A DNA stretch of 64,000 nt from Piscicola geometra (GCA_943735955.1 OX030956.1:9228445-9292444); one strand, 5' to 3'; positions 11,639 through 23,830 are shown, numbered from the stretch's first letter. Made by a program: numbers and translations. The notes: generated by a model from the sequence alone, not told the origin.

Positions 11639-11710
11639 GTCCCGACCCATTCCCGAAAAAATTCTTTTAAATTCATTTTCGCTGCGCTGCTCACCGGTCC
11701 CAAACTTGCT

Positions 11711-11989
11711 AGTCCTAAAATTTCTTAAAATTATTTATTTGAAAGTCAGAAAATATTTCTTTTAAAAAATTAAGAACACGATTTAAATTGAAAATATTTA
11801 TTGAAATGAAAGTATTGAAGTTATTCATTGTTTTAAGTGATTCAATCAAGTCTTTATTGTATATCACACGTGTTTAATTTTAAAGGATATGATACTTTCC
11901 CTCATAATTTTCCAATAACTAATTCAAGGGTTATATTAATTTACGTAAAATTTATTTTAAAATGCAACGGAAGTAAAAACAGACGTAGA
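11711..11989. other. AT-rich spacer
   Basis: No gene or repeat recognised. Confidence 0.4.
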
Positions 11990-12598
11990 ATATAAAGAAA
12001 ATACATCAATAAAAATAATTATGAAAAATAATGTTAAAATTCTTATTGGATGTATTTATCGAAGTCCATCATCAGATGATATTAACTTCGATAATTTAAT
12101 AAATTTATTTAATGAAATTGATAATATTGGGAAAAGTCAATAATTACGCATATAGTATATGTGCCATATACTAATTACTGGAGATTTTAATTTGCCCTGC
12201 ATTAATTGGTGTAAAGTAAAGATAAAGTTAGCGAAAAGTTCGTGGAATGCATTAGAGATTGTTTTCTGGAACAAGTAGTAGTTAAACCTACAAGATTCCG
12301 AAACAAACAAGAGCCATCTTTACTAGACCTAATACTAACTAATGAACGTAACAATATAGAAAATCTTGTGTTTCTTGACCCTTTAGGAAAAAGCGACCAT
12401 ATTGTTATGTCTTTTGAATTAGTTTGTCAAACACAAATTAGTAAATCTAATGTGATAAAGTTAAATTATAGAAAAGGCTAATTTTGAAAAAATAAAACAA
12501 GAAATGAATATCGATTAATGGACAATATAGATACAAATGATTAGTTTGAATTATTAATGAATAAACTAAATGATGTCATAAATGAAAATACACTGATA
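11990..12598 (+). pseudogene. LINE E (CR1-like) piece 1: endonuclease domain
   Basis: Plus-strand remnant of an APE endonuclease: GCIYRSPSSDD, then a broken ITGDFNLPCINW, then LEQVVVKPTRFRNKQ, LLDLILTN and GKSDHIVMSFE. These are the order and motifs of CR1/Rex1-type LINEs. Stops and a small insertion near 12130-12170 break it. The same LINE resumes at 13564, 17409 and 26310 after later insertions. Confidence 0.75.
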
Positions 12599-13563
12599 AA
12601 TCAATCAATCAAATCAATTTCTATAGCGCTCTTTTCTCAAATTCAAGAGCGCTCGTAAATAATTTTGTTAAACAGATATGTCTTCAAATCCTTCCGAAAA
12701 GTAAATAATAACTTAGAAGTAGTTAAATTAGCAGGTATGAGTTCCAAATATATGGACCTGCATAATGTGATGATAAATAGGAGTACGGCGAACGATTCTA
12801 GCAGTATAATTAAATACTTTATTTAGTGGTTTTAAAGTACTTTCGAGTAAATTATAATAGAATGAATTAAAATAGTCAATTCGAGATAAAAAAAGTGCAG
12901 AAACTAACATCTTTAAAGAAGGGTCATCTAAGTATGGTAATAATTGTCTAATACGTCTGAGATGAAAATAGCAAGATTTAGTAACAAATAGAATTTGGTT
13001 TGATAAGGTTAGTTTTGAGTCAGAAATAAATCCTAAGATACGACTATGATTAGATGGAACAATAGTATGAGAGGAAAAATTACATGGATCATCAATTAGT
13101 TGACCATTTTTTCAAATTTTAGTGGATTCAATTTTTAAAAGATTGAGCTAGACCAGTTTTCAATAGTTAATAGACATATACACAGTCATAAGTACAAGAT
13201 TCGTTCTGACAGTCTGTCCTTCATCTGCAGAGCTCATCTGCCTTGTGAAGTAGGTAGCCAGTGGGTGCTTGCAAGCTGTGCGCTGATGCTTAATTTGAAG
13301 TCTTGGCACTTCTTCTTTTTAAAATAAAATAAGTTTTTATTGTAGTCCGTTAGACAGTTATTGGTTGGAGATTTTAATTCCGAGAGCAAGATTTGGCAAG
13401 CGATAAATTTAAAAACCAAAAAACAAGAAAATATATAAATAATAATAATAATTATTATTATTTTAAGTTTAAAAAAACTAAATTATTGGATCAGAAGACA
13501 AACTATTTAACAAAATCATTAAACGGTTAAAGCGGCTGCCAAGATGGCAGCTGCTAACCAAAG
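12599..13563 (-). mobile_element. LINE-B/RPA12 composite repeat, copy 1
   Basis: From 3' (12599) to 5' (13563) on the minus strand: an AATCAATC tail, an AGCGCTC...GAGCGC hairpin, the C-terminal part of a LINE-B reverse transcriptase (about 12700-13165), a segment coding an RPA12-like zinc-ribbon half (13208-13315), then AT-rich DNA and a GCAGCTGCCATCTTGGCAGC block. The same order occurs at 34029-38770 and 55809-56530. It sits inside LINE E, between its endonuclease and RT parts. Confidence 0.75.
13208..13315 (-). pseudogene. RPA12 (POLR1H/ZNRD1)-like zinc-ribbon fragment, copy 1
   Basis: The minus-strand translation contains ACKHPLATYFTRQMSSADE followed by GQTV, which matches the C-terminal zinc ribbon of RNA polymerase I subunit RPA12 (family motif TRQMRSADEGQTVFYTC). 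The match stops at GQTV, so the second Cys pair is missing and the piece cannot form a zinc ribbon. An AAAAG splice-acceptor-like site precedes the coding similarity in the related copies. It is a repeat-borne fragment, not the functional gene. Confidence 0.7.
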
Positions 13564-13762
13564 TTTGATAAAGACAAACGAAGAGAAATTATACATTACT
13601 CCACTGAGTGAAGATACAAGAAGAACTTTAAGGAAAAAACATATACAATGAGAGTGTTATATAAAGGAAAGAGACGATAAAATTATGAACTATACAAAAT
13701 AGCAAGAAACAAAGCAAAAAAAGCAATGATAATAGTTCAAAATTGAATGGTAAAAAATTTTT
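13564..13762 (+). pseudogene. LINE E piece 2: linker before the reverse transcriptase
   Basis: Translates to YELYKIARNKAKKAM and then KNFW after one stop, the basic linker before CR1-type reverse transcriptases. It is interrupted at AAATTTTT by the Merlin element; the frame resumes at 17409. Confidence 0.65.
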
Positions 13763-14239
13763 GGATCTCCGCGCTTTGAGACCCTCGCCTTCATACAAAC
13801 ATATACTCATATAGTTTGATTGGCCCAGCGTTGATTAGTATGCATGCATTTGATTGGTCCACCAAACATAAAATGCACATACACACAAGCACACATCCAT
13901 AACAATTATAAAGACAAGTTTCCAATGTTTAAATAGCTGTATGGTAAAACAGTAATGCTAATAAGCAAAATAAAATAATTCAAATTTTGCCTATGACATT
14001 TAGTGCTCTGACCAATATTATGCCACAACTTTTTTATTGAAAAATTTCACATAATAATTTTTAATTTATTAAATATGTTTTACTAGTAATATGGTGAGAA
14101 ATATATTATAAATTTGAAATATTCTATTTTTCCTGTTAGCATTACCGTATTTTTACCAGACAGCTATTTCCAAACTTCTGCTGACTCACGAATTTGACTG
14201 AAAATGAATCTTGCTATTATTGACTCTTACGACAAAGAT

Positions 14240-15055
14240 ATGTCAGTTGCAAAATCAAGGAATTCTTCATCAAGAACGTTTGTGTGATAAAAGCCACCAG
14301 ATGATCCTCTCAGTTTCAAAAGGTGTCTGGAAGTGTTGAAAAAAAGAATGCAATAAAGGAACCTGGTTAGAAAAGACTAAGTTAGAATTTAAAGTAATAA
14401 TAAAATTAATTTACTGCTGGTCTTTAAACCAGCTCACAACGAATTTTGGCAAAGAAGGAAGATGCATAAACCACTGCACTGCTGCTGACTGGAGACGAAA
14501 TCTTCGCGAAGTTTGTGCCTGGCGACTACTGACTACACCAACGATTGTCGGCGGGCCCGGTCTTCATGTCGAGATCGATGAGACGCTCTTTGCTTGACGT
14601 AAGAACCACAAAGGGCGGGTTCTTCTTCAGCAATGGATATTCGGAGGGATCTGCAGGGAAACGAAAGAGGCCCTCATGTATGCAGTGCCTGATCGAACGG
14701 CCACCACCCTGCTGAAGACGATCGAAGCCTTCATCGCTCTAGGCTCAATTATCCTCTCTGATATGTGGAAATCATATCAGGGAATTGAAGGGCTACTAGG
14801 AATGTCCTACACCCATCTCACTGTCAACCACAGCACCAACTTTGTTGACCCCGTCACAGAAGCTCATACCCAGACGGTTGAAAGTCTATGGAAGCAGCTG
14901 AAGCAGCAGAAAAAGCTGGAAAAGGGGGTTGCGAGAACCCATATCGACAATTATTTAGTAGAGTTCTTGTGGAAGCACAAGACCAAAAACAATAACCTAT
15001 TTATCAACATTTTAAACGATATTAGCAAATTTGCCCTAATTTTACGGTTCACATA
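14240..15055 (+). pseudogene. Merlin (IS1016/ISXO2-like) transposase, broken
   Basis: DDE transposase. An N-terminal zinc-ribbon-like part (about 14240-14366) with the pattern WKC-x-KKECNKGTW is separated from the catalytic part (about 14420-15055). The latter shows LHVEIDETLF (first acidic site), WIFGGICRETKEALMY, ILSDMWKSYQGI (second Asp), THLTVNHSTNFVDP and HTQTVESLW (third acidic site, Glu). One in-frame TGA follows ETLFA (codon at about 14596) and the upstream zinc ribbon also holds a stop, so the copy is probably inactive, but all three catalytic residues remain. Confidence 0.85.
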
Positions 15056-15489
15056 ATATTTTTACATTTATATCTTTAACATTTTGAGTTTAATAAAGTG
15101 GTGAAAACTTAATTTTTAAAAGTTTAAACTTAATTGAAGGTAATAAAAACCTATTAAGTATTTCACGTAAAAGATAGTGCATCAATTGTTTTTATTCACG
15201 AAAACCATCCAACTGAGAGAGTATGTTCTTTCCTTATTGAATAAGGCTTATTCATTCTCGCTTATTCAATAAAAACAAAATTTAAAGGGCTAGAAGAGAT
15301 TTGAGCTAAAGAAAACCAAGCACATTCCATGTGCACCAGCAGAAGCAGAAGAGACCAGTCAAGAGAATGGAGCAGCCTATGGCCTGTTGGGTTTTGAAGT
15401 GACTTGCCCACTAACAGTGAAATAGGTTTTTTTTCAACATTATGACACTGTTTTATAATTTTTTCAAACCCATTAGAACTTAATTTAAC

Positions 15490-16290
15490 CACCTATTTTT
15501 ATCTTAAAGCAATCAAACATATCAGACCATTCCTATCAACAACTATAGCTTCATCACTCATCAGATGCTTAGTAATATCAAGATTAGACTATTGTAATAG
15601 TACACTATACAACATTCCTCAACAACAAGAAATTCGACTCCAACGAATCATGAACAAAGGCGCTCGGATTGCCTTAAACATCATAACACATAACACATAA
15701 CACATAACATCATAACATAACACCTATTCAACATACAAGTTCATCTGAAAATTTAAAAAGTCTACACTGGCTTCCGGTTAAATTTCGCATTCCCTTCAAA
15801 ATTGCCACCATCACTTTTAAAACACTTACAACATCTCAGCCTTCTCATCTCAGAAACCTACTCACCATCAAAAACAGCAATAAACATCTTCGTTCATCAT
15901 CCACTACGACATTACTTAAAGCTCCTGTAAGAACCAACATAGCCAACCGTGCATTCCGCCACTCATCGCCATCAATCTGGAACAGCCTACCACCACACAT
16001 TAGAAACAGCACATCCCTATCAATATTAAAGAAAAAATTAAAAACTCATTACTTTCAAATAGCATTTATTTAATCATCTTTCTTCTTATTTTCTTTTATT
16101 TAATTGACTTATTCACTTAGTCATTCATATGTAGTCATTTACTCAGTCATTTATTCATGATTTTTTTATTCATGATTTATTTATTTATTTTTTTTTATCT
16201 ACTATTATTATTATTCCACTAAGTACCTGACAAAGAGCGCTTCTGTTGCGTGCCTTAGCGCTATATAAATGAATTTTATTATTATTATTA
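15490..16290 (+). pseudogene. LINE C (L2-like) 3' end with hairpin and (TTA)n tail
   Basis: C-terminal part of a reverse transcriptase: LVISRLDYCNSTLYNIP, a small ATAACAC tandem tract (15679-15723), LHWLPVKFRI, IWNSLPPHIRN and KTHYFQIAFI before a stop at about 16074. The 3' UTR ends with GAGCGC...TAGCGCTATATAAAT and a (TTA)n tail at about 16275-16297. It is 5'-truncated and lies within the Merlin element. Confidence 0.8.
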
Positions 16291-16341
16291 TTATTATGGT
16301 AGCTGACATAAAAAGAAGATTTAAAATAATACATGTCAGGA

Positions 16342-16715
<374 letters not shown>

Positions 16716-16739
16716 TACTATAGGTATATGGTCAGGACT

Positions 16740-17309
16740 ATCCAAGAAGAAATATTCTGACTGCTGATAGGCAAAATAAAATACTTTAAAATTATGAAAC
16801 ATTTACCCACATATTATTAGTAAAACATGCTGATGACTTTTATTCCTTTGACCAATATTATGCCAACATTTTTTTAGTAAACAATTTCACATAATATTTT
16901 TACATTTTTAACATTTCGATTGTAATAAAGTGGTAAAAACTTAATTTTTAAACGACATATGAACAGATTTGAATTTGTTAAAGCTGCAAAGGATGTGCTG
17001 CAAATTATAGTAATAAATCATTTCGATGGAATTTTTTCGACTTTGATTGTTTCTATTTTTTTCATTTAGGTTATAATAATATTCTAGAAGTAAATAAGCC
17101 ATAATTATTGTTCATTTTACGATATATCTCGTATCAAATAGTTGCCGAAATATATATAAAAAATTTGACCGCCTTTATTTATCATTATTTTCATTATGTC
17201 TTACTGATATGGCTGATATTAGTAAATAAACAGTGCCGTTAGCTATAAAATGTTAATCTTAAAGCTGCGTAATATATGTTTTAGTCATTTTTTTCACAAG
17301 TAGTGACCA
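16740..17309. repeat. Merlin-interior duplicate and shared AT-rich repeat
   Basis: About 16850-16960 repeats the DNA just after the transposase (15045-15125: TTCACATAAT...AATAAAGTGGT). About 17100-17200 has a TTCATTTTACGATATATCTCG block shared with 49380-49740 and 56870-57010. No gene. Confidence 0.55.
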
Positions 17310-17408
17310 ATCAAAGTCATGCATATATTAACGCTGGGCAAATTAAACTACTTATAAATGTATGGGTATATGTTTGTATGAAGGCGGGGGTCTCCAAGCG
17401 CGGAGTCC

Positions 17409-17702
17409 AAATTTTTGGCTTGCATCAATTCCAAAAGAAAACTTGGATTGGCATATGCACCTAATAGGATGTGACGGATCACTGAACATTGCGACAACTG
17501 ATTTAGAAAAAGCAGAAAGTCTCAAAAATTTCTTTAAAAGTGTATTTACAAAAGTAAATTATGATCATTTCAATAAAATAGATAATATAACATTTAAAGA
17601 AAGATCTAATGATGGAACAAAAGATGAAACTTATAACTTATTAAAAGAAATAAATTTAACAAAAGCCCCAGGTCCAGATGGTGTTCACTCCATGGGCCAT
17701 AG
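17409..17702 (+). pseudogene. LINE E piece 3: start of reverse transcriptase
   Basis: Reads LASIPKENLDWHMHLIGCD, EKAESLKNFFKSVFTKV and LTKAPGPDGVHS, the N-terminal RT region of CR1-like LINEs. It ends at the hAT-C insertion; the following part (NIIHTSLCNIF) is at 26318. Confidence 0.75.
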
Positions 17703-18139
17703 CATAGGGGGCGCCACGAGCAAAATATTGGGTGGGCCAACATGGTAAGTTGTTAATACAAATTTGGTTAATTAATAGCTTTGTCTTTAATGAGGCCTAG
17801 AGCCCTGTGATCGTTTTTCCATATACCCTTCCCCTTTCAGTTTTCCCATGTTCAATTCAATAAGCGACAGTTTAGTGAGTTAACTTTAATTAATTTGTAC
17901 AAAATGATAATCGAAATTGCATGTGGCGTGTGGTATAATGATTCAGATTATATAAAATTGAAAACATTTAAAATTTACTCAAAATTATAAAGTCAGAAGT
18001 CAAAAATATAACAGTGAAAATAATGATTTATATTACATAAAATTTGCAATAGTCACTCTCAAACATAAAATTAAAAAATCAGAAATCACGAAAAATGTCC
18101 ATTGAGTTTTTTACGTAAGTCATTTAGACTCATTTGCCA

Positions 18140-18350
18140 CTGGCACAATGTTAATACTGTCCATCAAGTCAAGGTGCACATTTGATTGAATTCAGTCTTT
18201 CTTGTCCCATTGTCGATCTAAAAACGTTTTTAGTCGTCGCAGCCCGGAGAACGAACGTTCACATGACGAAGTGGTGCTAGGAAGCATGACCAGGGTTGCC
18301 ACTGCTGAATAAATGGTTTTGTGAGTGTCACTTCTCACATCGGCATCGTT
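18140..18350 (-). pseudogene. hAT-C transposase, C-terminal dimerisation fragment
   Basis: The minus strand reads ATLVMLPSTTSSCERSFSGL then RRLKTFLDRQWDKKD, the conserved end of hAT/ZMYM1-like transposases with the catalytic Glu in CERSFS. Upstream domains are absent from this copy. It lies in the left subterminal part of hAT-C, as expected for the 3' end of a minus-strand transposase. Confidence 0.7.
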
Positions 18351-18721
18351 AAACCAGGCAATAATGGTTTAGTTGAAAAATTCGTTTAAAAAAATTAGTT
18401 TCTCTTAAAATAGTTTTTAAAATGTTATAATTTAGAGCCTCGAATAGTGTTGTACATTAAACAGTTTCGCAAATGATTACACAAGGCAACAAAAATAAAA
18501 AAAATGTCTGCTGTCTAAACTTTTTAAACTGATTTATACAGAAATTTAGCTGCTGATTTCAAAAATGATTTCAGTTTTTCTGTATCAGGTCAAGTTTTTA
18601 AGCTATTTAAATTTTAAAAATTTACAATTTTTAATGAAATCTCTCTGACATTTGTTGCGGTTTTTTCATATTTTTATATTACTATTTTTTTTGAGTCTGT
18701 TTATTTGAAAAAATGATTTCT
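18351..18721. other. AT-rich interior of hAT-C
   Basis: No reading frame or repeat that I can name. Confidence 0.4.
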
Positions 18722-19037
18722 AATAGCTCTGTTTCGACTATCCCACATGCACAAAAAGCATGGGTATTTTGTATAACCTGACTGTTGTCCATACAAAATG
18801 TTTACCATTTTCAAGTCAACACAAACTAATCATTTATGCTGATCATAAAATATTTTGTCTAATACATCTTTTATTGCTTCATGCTTCTCTTTCAACGTAG
18901 TTGAATGAGCTATAGGTATGGATGCAAACTGGTTACCATTATGTAATAGAACGCATTTCAATGATCTTTTGCTGCTGTCAATAAACAACCTCCAATCTTT
19001 AGGCTCATACTGCTCGAGCGACAAAAGAGTTGTGAAA

Positions 19038-20169
19038 ATGGCTAATCAAGCTTTGCAAAAGAAACTCCAATATGAAATCGATGTTTACAAAAAGATTGAA
19101 ACCGATTTTTTCAAGAATGTCAAGCTGAGACAGCAGTTGGAGGCGCAAAAGACTGAAAACACCATCGTTCTGGACCTGGCAACAGAAGATACGAAAGACA
19201 GATGCTGGGTTTGTGTGGACTGCAAAAAGTCATTCACACAAGCTGACAGTAAAGTATTGGAGTGTGATAGATGCAGCAAACAACACTGCATAAAGTGTAT
19301 CGGCATGACAAAGACCCAATTCCAGTCTATCGGGCGGGACGACTTGTTCTGGGCATGTGGAGAGTGTTTATCGGTGGTGAGGACACTTCTACACCAAGAT
19401 CTGGGAAGCCTGCCTTCCCAAGTGAAATCCCTCTTAAAAAAATGGACAGTATCGAATCAAAGCTGGCACAGCCCTGTGAGATTGCCTCGGTGGCATCAAA
19501 GATTTCAGAACTTGAGAAAAAGCTCGAATATCTATTGGAGGGACTAGCGCCAAAGCCCAATGAGGAAGACACTACACATAACACAGCAAACCTGGAAGAA
19601 GATCAAGAGACAAAAACAAAATCCGATGAAACCTCGTCTTCGATGCTGGGGCCATGGCAGATGGCAGGAAAAGGAAGGGTAACAATTTCGCCACTCATCA
19701 GACTCATGACAGACACACTGCAGGTTCAACGAAATGAAAACGAGGAGCTGGGGCGCGAGCAGGAGGACATCGAAAAATGAATCTGATGCTGTATAACCTA
19801 CCTGAACAAGATAACCCAGACGAAGACCTAAAAGCTGTGAAAAACTTCTTCAAAGAAGAATTCAAGCTGAATGTCTTAGTAGAGGAGATCACACGATTTG
19901 GCAAAAAAACGGCGGACCGCCCCCGACTCACGAGAATTGTCATGTCTACCATTGAAGAGAAAAGACTAGTGCTGAGGATGGCGAAAGAACTCCGGCACTC
20001 CGCCAATGAGACGAATAACAAGATATTCATTAATCCGGACATGACAAAAAAACAACAAGAGATGTCAAAAAACTTGAGGGCTCAGCTAGCAAAGAAGAGA
20101 CAGGACCACCCCAAAAGCAAATGGATCATCAGAAGGGAGAAGATCGTCGAATTATCGCAAGACCAATAA
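19038..20169 (+). pseudogene. CR1 LINE ORF1 (PHD finger, coiled coil, RNA-binding region), frameshifted
   Basis: ORF1 proteins bind element RNA. The first part (19038 to about 19442) begins MANQALQKKLQYEIDVYKK and has a PHD-type zinc finger (CWVCVDC, CDRC, HCIKC, CGEC). The frame changes by -1 at a run of seven A (19436-19442), continuing as MDSIESKLAQ and a coiled coil (SKISELEKKLEYLLEGL). A second shift at 19777 leads to NLMLYNLPEQDNP and TRFGKKTADRPR, an RRM-like region, ending at 20169 and overlapping ORF2 by 49 bp. Random indels are the simplest explanation for the shifts. Confidence 0.8.
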
Positions 20170-23026
20170 ATCGAGCAATACCAGGTAACAACAAGTCTGA
20201 ATCCACTCTAACTATACTGAACATCAACTGCCAAAGTGCCAAGTCAAAAAAGCAACAGCTACATGTTCTCACTAACAACAAGAAACCGGACATCATCATC
20301 GGTACAGAATCCTGGCTAAAACCCAACGACTGCAATGACGAATGCGCACCCAAACAGCTATACGAAGTATTCAGAAAAGATCGCAATAATAAGAAAGGTG
20401 GCAGAGTCTTTGTAGCGTTCAACAGGGCTTTGTGTGTCCAGGAAGTACCAGAACTAGACACAGACTGTGAGATCATTTGGTGCAAAATCCGCCTTGCGAC
20501 GCTGAATACTCTATATATTGCCGCCTACTATAGACCACACGAAAACGATGAGTCCAGTCTGGATGAACTCCACAGATCCCTATCCATGCTCACAGAAAAA
20601 GGCCACATCGCCCTGGTAGCAGGCGACTTCAATCTACCAGGCTGGGACGGTAAAACGAATACTATCATCCCAGAATACACCCACTACCCACGTCTCCATC
20701 AAAAGTTTGCCGACATATTAATAGAACAAGGCTATGAACAAGTGGTAGATGAACCCACCAGCGGCAAAGCCACCCTCGACCTAGTGCTCACAAATAATCC
20801 AACGCGAGTAACCAAAGTAAAGGTAATCCCAGGGATCTCGGATCACGACGCAGTGCTGGTCGACCTCAACCTGAATACCATACGCCACAAACAAACCCTA
20901 AGGAAAATCCCACTGTACAAAAAGGCCAACTGGCCAAAATTTGAGGTAGCCATGGAACTGACCGGTCAAAAAATAAGCGCCATGGCAGACAATGGAGCTT
21001 CAGCTGATGATCTATGGCAAGAATTTGAAGCATCCATGGAAAAGAACACCAATCAGTACATCCCGCACAAAACATGTAAGGATAGTGTCAACCTACCCTG
21101 GGTCACACAACATATACAGGGAATGATCAGACGAAGAAAAAGATTGCACACAAAAAAGAGAGTCTTACAGAGCAGTGATCTAAGACATCATAATACCGAG
21201 GAGGAACTAAGAGACCTCAAGAGGACTATCCAACGTGAGACGAGAAGAGCATATTGGAGCTACGTAGAAAACCTGATCACCCCAGCCCCCAATAGTAATG
21301 AATACACTGGAATGAAACGCTTCTGGACATTCGTAAAGCACCAGAGAAGAGACGTAAATGGAGTAGCCCCATTAAGCCATAACGACCAACATGCCACAGA
21401 TCCCAAAATAAAAGCGGACATACTCAACAAACAGTTCGAGACTGTATTTTCCAGAGAAACCCCACTACCCGACAAATTATTGGTCAACATCACGTCCTAC
21501 CCCCAAATGGCTGACATAGAGTTTTCAGTACCAGGAGTGGAAAAACTATTGAAAAATCTGCAAAAACACAAGGCACCTGGCCCGGACAAAATAAGCCCCA
21601 AAATACTCAAACATCTATGCCAGTCAATAGCCTCAATCCTTACCACCATATACAGGAAATCGTACAACACGGGGCAGGTCCCTCAAGAATGGCGGAAAGC
21701 TAATGTGGTTCCAGTGTTTAAAAAGGGTGCGAAAGACGACCCCAGCAACTACCGCCCAATCTCCCTGACCAGCATAGCATGCAAGATTATGGAACAGATA
21801 ATCACCAGTCAGATAATGAAGCACGGGAACCGAAACAACATTCTGTACTAATACCAACATGGATTCAGAAATGGCCGTTCATGCGAAACACAGCTTATTG
21901 AATTCACTCCAGACCTAATTAATGCACTAGAAGACGGCAAGCAAACTGACGTCATCATACTCGACTTCAGCCAGGCCTTCGACAAGGTTGGCCACACAAG
22001 ACTCATCCACAAACTAGAGCACTATGGTATCAACGGCAAAAAGAATAGGTGGATCGCTAGCTTCCTGTCCAATCGCAGTCAAAGGGTAGTCCTCGAGGGA
22101 AAGTCATCATATGAGAGAACTGTCCTATCAGGCGTCTCCCAGGGATCGGTAATCGGGCCAAGTTTCTTCCTATATTACATCAACGATCTACCAACAGGAC
22201 TCTCTCTGAGGTGAGACTTTTTGCAGACGACACCATAACATACCTCACCGTCACCAAACCCGAAGATGCTGCTCGCTTCCAGGAGGACCTGAACCTACTC
22301 GCACAATGGGAACAAAAATGGATGATGGAATTCCACTCCAAGAAATGCCAAGTCTTGTCAATCACCCGCAAGCAACAACCAGATGTGCATAAATATACCC
22401 TACACGGCACCATATTAGAGCATACCAACATTGCGAAATACTTAGGAGTCACCCTCATGCAAAACCTAAACTGGAACACCCACATTAATAACATAACGTC
22501 AAAGGCAAGCAAATCTCTATCCTTCATTCGGAGAAATCTACAGATTAAAAACAAAGAGCTGAAAACAAGAGCTTACCAGGCATTGGTAAGGCCACATCTG
22601 GAATATGCCTGCGCAGTTTGGGACCCATACACCAGAGCCAACATTACGAAAATAGAAATGATACAAAGGACAGCTGCAAGATACGTTACCGGCTGCTGGC
22701 GGTACAATGCAAGCGTAAGCGAGATGCTGGACAGCTTGAAATGGACACCACTGGCCGAACGAAGAAAACAACAAAGACTAGTCTTGATGTAAAAAATCCA
22801 CAACAAGCTAGTAGCCGTAAACGAAAGTCACCAGTACGCTAAGCCGATAGCAAAGACAGTGCGTGGTGCCCACCAACATGCATACCTAGAGCCTCACCAC
22901 CTTGCTGATTACCTACGTAATGCATTCTTCCCACGCACCATTAAAGAATGGAATGCTCTGCCAGATTCAGTCGTATCGGCCCGCACTCCAGATGCCTTCA
23001 AGTCCCTACTGGAGGCCTGTCATTGA
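20121..23026 (+). pseudogene. CR1 LINE ORF2 (endonuclease + reverse transcriptase), broken
   Basis: Endonuclease motifs: LNINCQSAKSK, GTESWLKP, VAGDFNLPGWD and GISDHDAVLVD. Reverse transcriptase motifs: APGPDKISPK, NYRPISLTSIACK, QHGFRNGRSC, DFSQAFDKV, GVSQGSVIGP and the catalytic FADD; then the C-terminal domain (EYACAVWDPYTRA, RTIKEWNALPDSV). Defects: in-frame TAA at 21849-21851, a frameshift near 22209 just before FADD, and TAA at 22790-22792. Otherwise complete to the stop at 23026. Family placement as CR1/Jockey superfamily is firm. Confidence 0.88.
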
Positions 23027-23830
23027 AAAACTATTAAAAATGGACATAATAGTCTACATATAGACTGAGTCTAGTATATACGGAAAAAGAAGAAGGGTAC
23101 TGCGAAACTCCAAGATTGCACAAAAATGACGCATTATTTGAGCAGTACACTAGGTCTTTCTCATCAGAAAAAAATTCAGGTACTCTTGATGTCTGTTTCG
23201 ATAAAAAGTTATTCGAACATCGTCACAAAGAATATTTTTATCTTTCAGTCTCGATGCTAAAAGTTCAGCAGCTGATTTAGATAAGTTGAGATCACGAACT
23301 AAATCATTTAGTTCCATTTGTGAAAATGAAGTTGGAACATCTTCATTGAGTAATACGTCATCATCATCTTCTTTCTCTTCAACAGATGATTTTTTTCCAC
23401 TTTCACTGTCTAGTTCAGTGGGAACAGGTACAGGAATTTCGTTGCAATGAGCAACTGGACGACGTGCTGATTCCAGATCAGGATATTCAAGACTATTTCT
23501 GTTATTTCTATTAATTCCTTTTACATCAACAGCACAAAAATAACAGTCATTAACGGGGTTTTTTGGTTCCCTCCAAACCATAGGAATACCAAACTTTAAG
23601 CTACTCATCTTGCTTTTGGTCCAACGACGCAGATTCTCTGTGCATGTCTTGCACACCATGTGTGGAGCCCAATTTTTATCTTGGTCACCAAGCTTAAATT
23701 TAAAATAGCTGTGGTAAGCCATCTTTATGAAATTAGTCACTGGATTTCTATTAGAAAGTAGAGTATACTCAACGCATATATAACAAAAAACGTCTGGGTT
23801 GTTTTGGCAATGCCTTCTAGCTTTTCTCAT

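Larger units (their letters stand above)
8996..11710. mobile_element. hAT-A copy split by hAT-B
   Basis: The left piece (8996-9102) begins near GGTCGGACATGGACG, the hAT-A end also seen at 28350 and 29669. The right piece (11639 to about 11710) continues with CCCGACCCATTCCCG. The two are separated by a complete hAT-B insertion, so this copy is older than that insertion. Its far end is not clear. Confidence 0.6.
19014..23097 (+). mobile_element. Full-length CR1-like LINE with 6-bp target duplication
   Basis: 4084 bp flanked by TACTGC (19008-19013 and 23098-23103). It has a very short leader (24 bp to the first ATG at 19038), ORF1, ORF2 and a short 3' UTR ending in an AAGAAGAAGGG-type tail. Base composition is clearly richer in G+C than LINE A or LINE E, so it is probably a younger arrival. 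It interrupts the unknown minus-strand gene. Confidence 0.85.
18722..23830 (-). pseudogene. Unknown Cys-rich gene, interrupted by a CR1 LINE
   Basis: The 5' part is 23830-23104: it begins MRKARRHCQNNPDVFCYIC and has further Cys pairs (CKTC, CYFC) suggesting zinc binding, an acidic stretch (EEKEDDDD) and ELNDLVRDLNLSKSAAELL. A one-base slip in a T run near 23165 breaks the frame. The 3' part is 19013-18722: QYEPKDWRLFIDSSKRSLK, LLHNGNQFASIPIAHS, a stop near 18830, then VDLKMVNILYGQQSGYTKY and CFLCMWDSR. The 4.1-kb LINE at 19014-23097 lies exactly between them. I recall similar uncharacterised multi-copy proteins from animal genomes but know no function. It may be cargo of hAT-C or part of another element. 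Confidence 0.65.

Noticed and set aside
18918..19037. Earlier start for the CR1 ORF1 at 18918
   Set aside because: That stretch is the antisense of the interrupted unknown gene; the LINE begins at 19014 by its target duplication, so ATG 19038 is the start.
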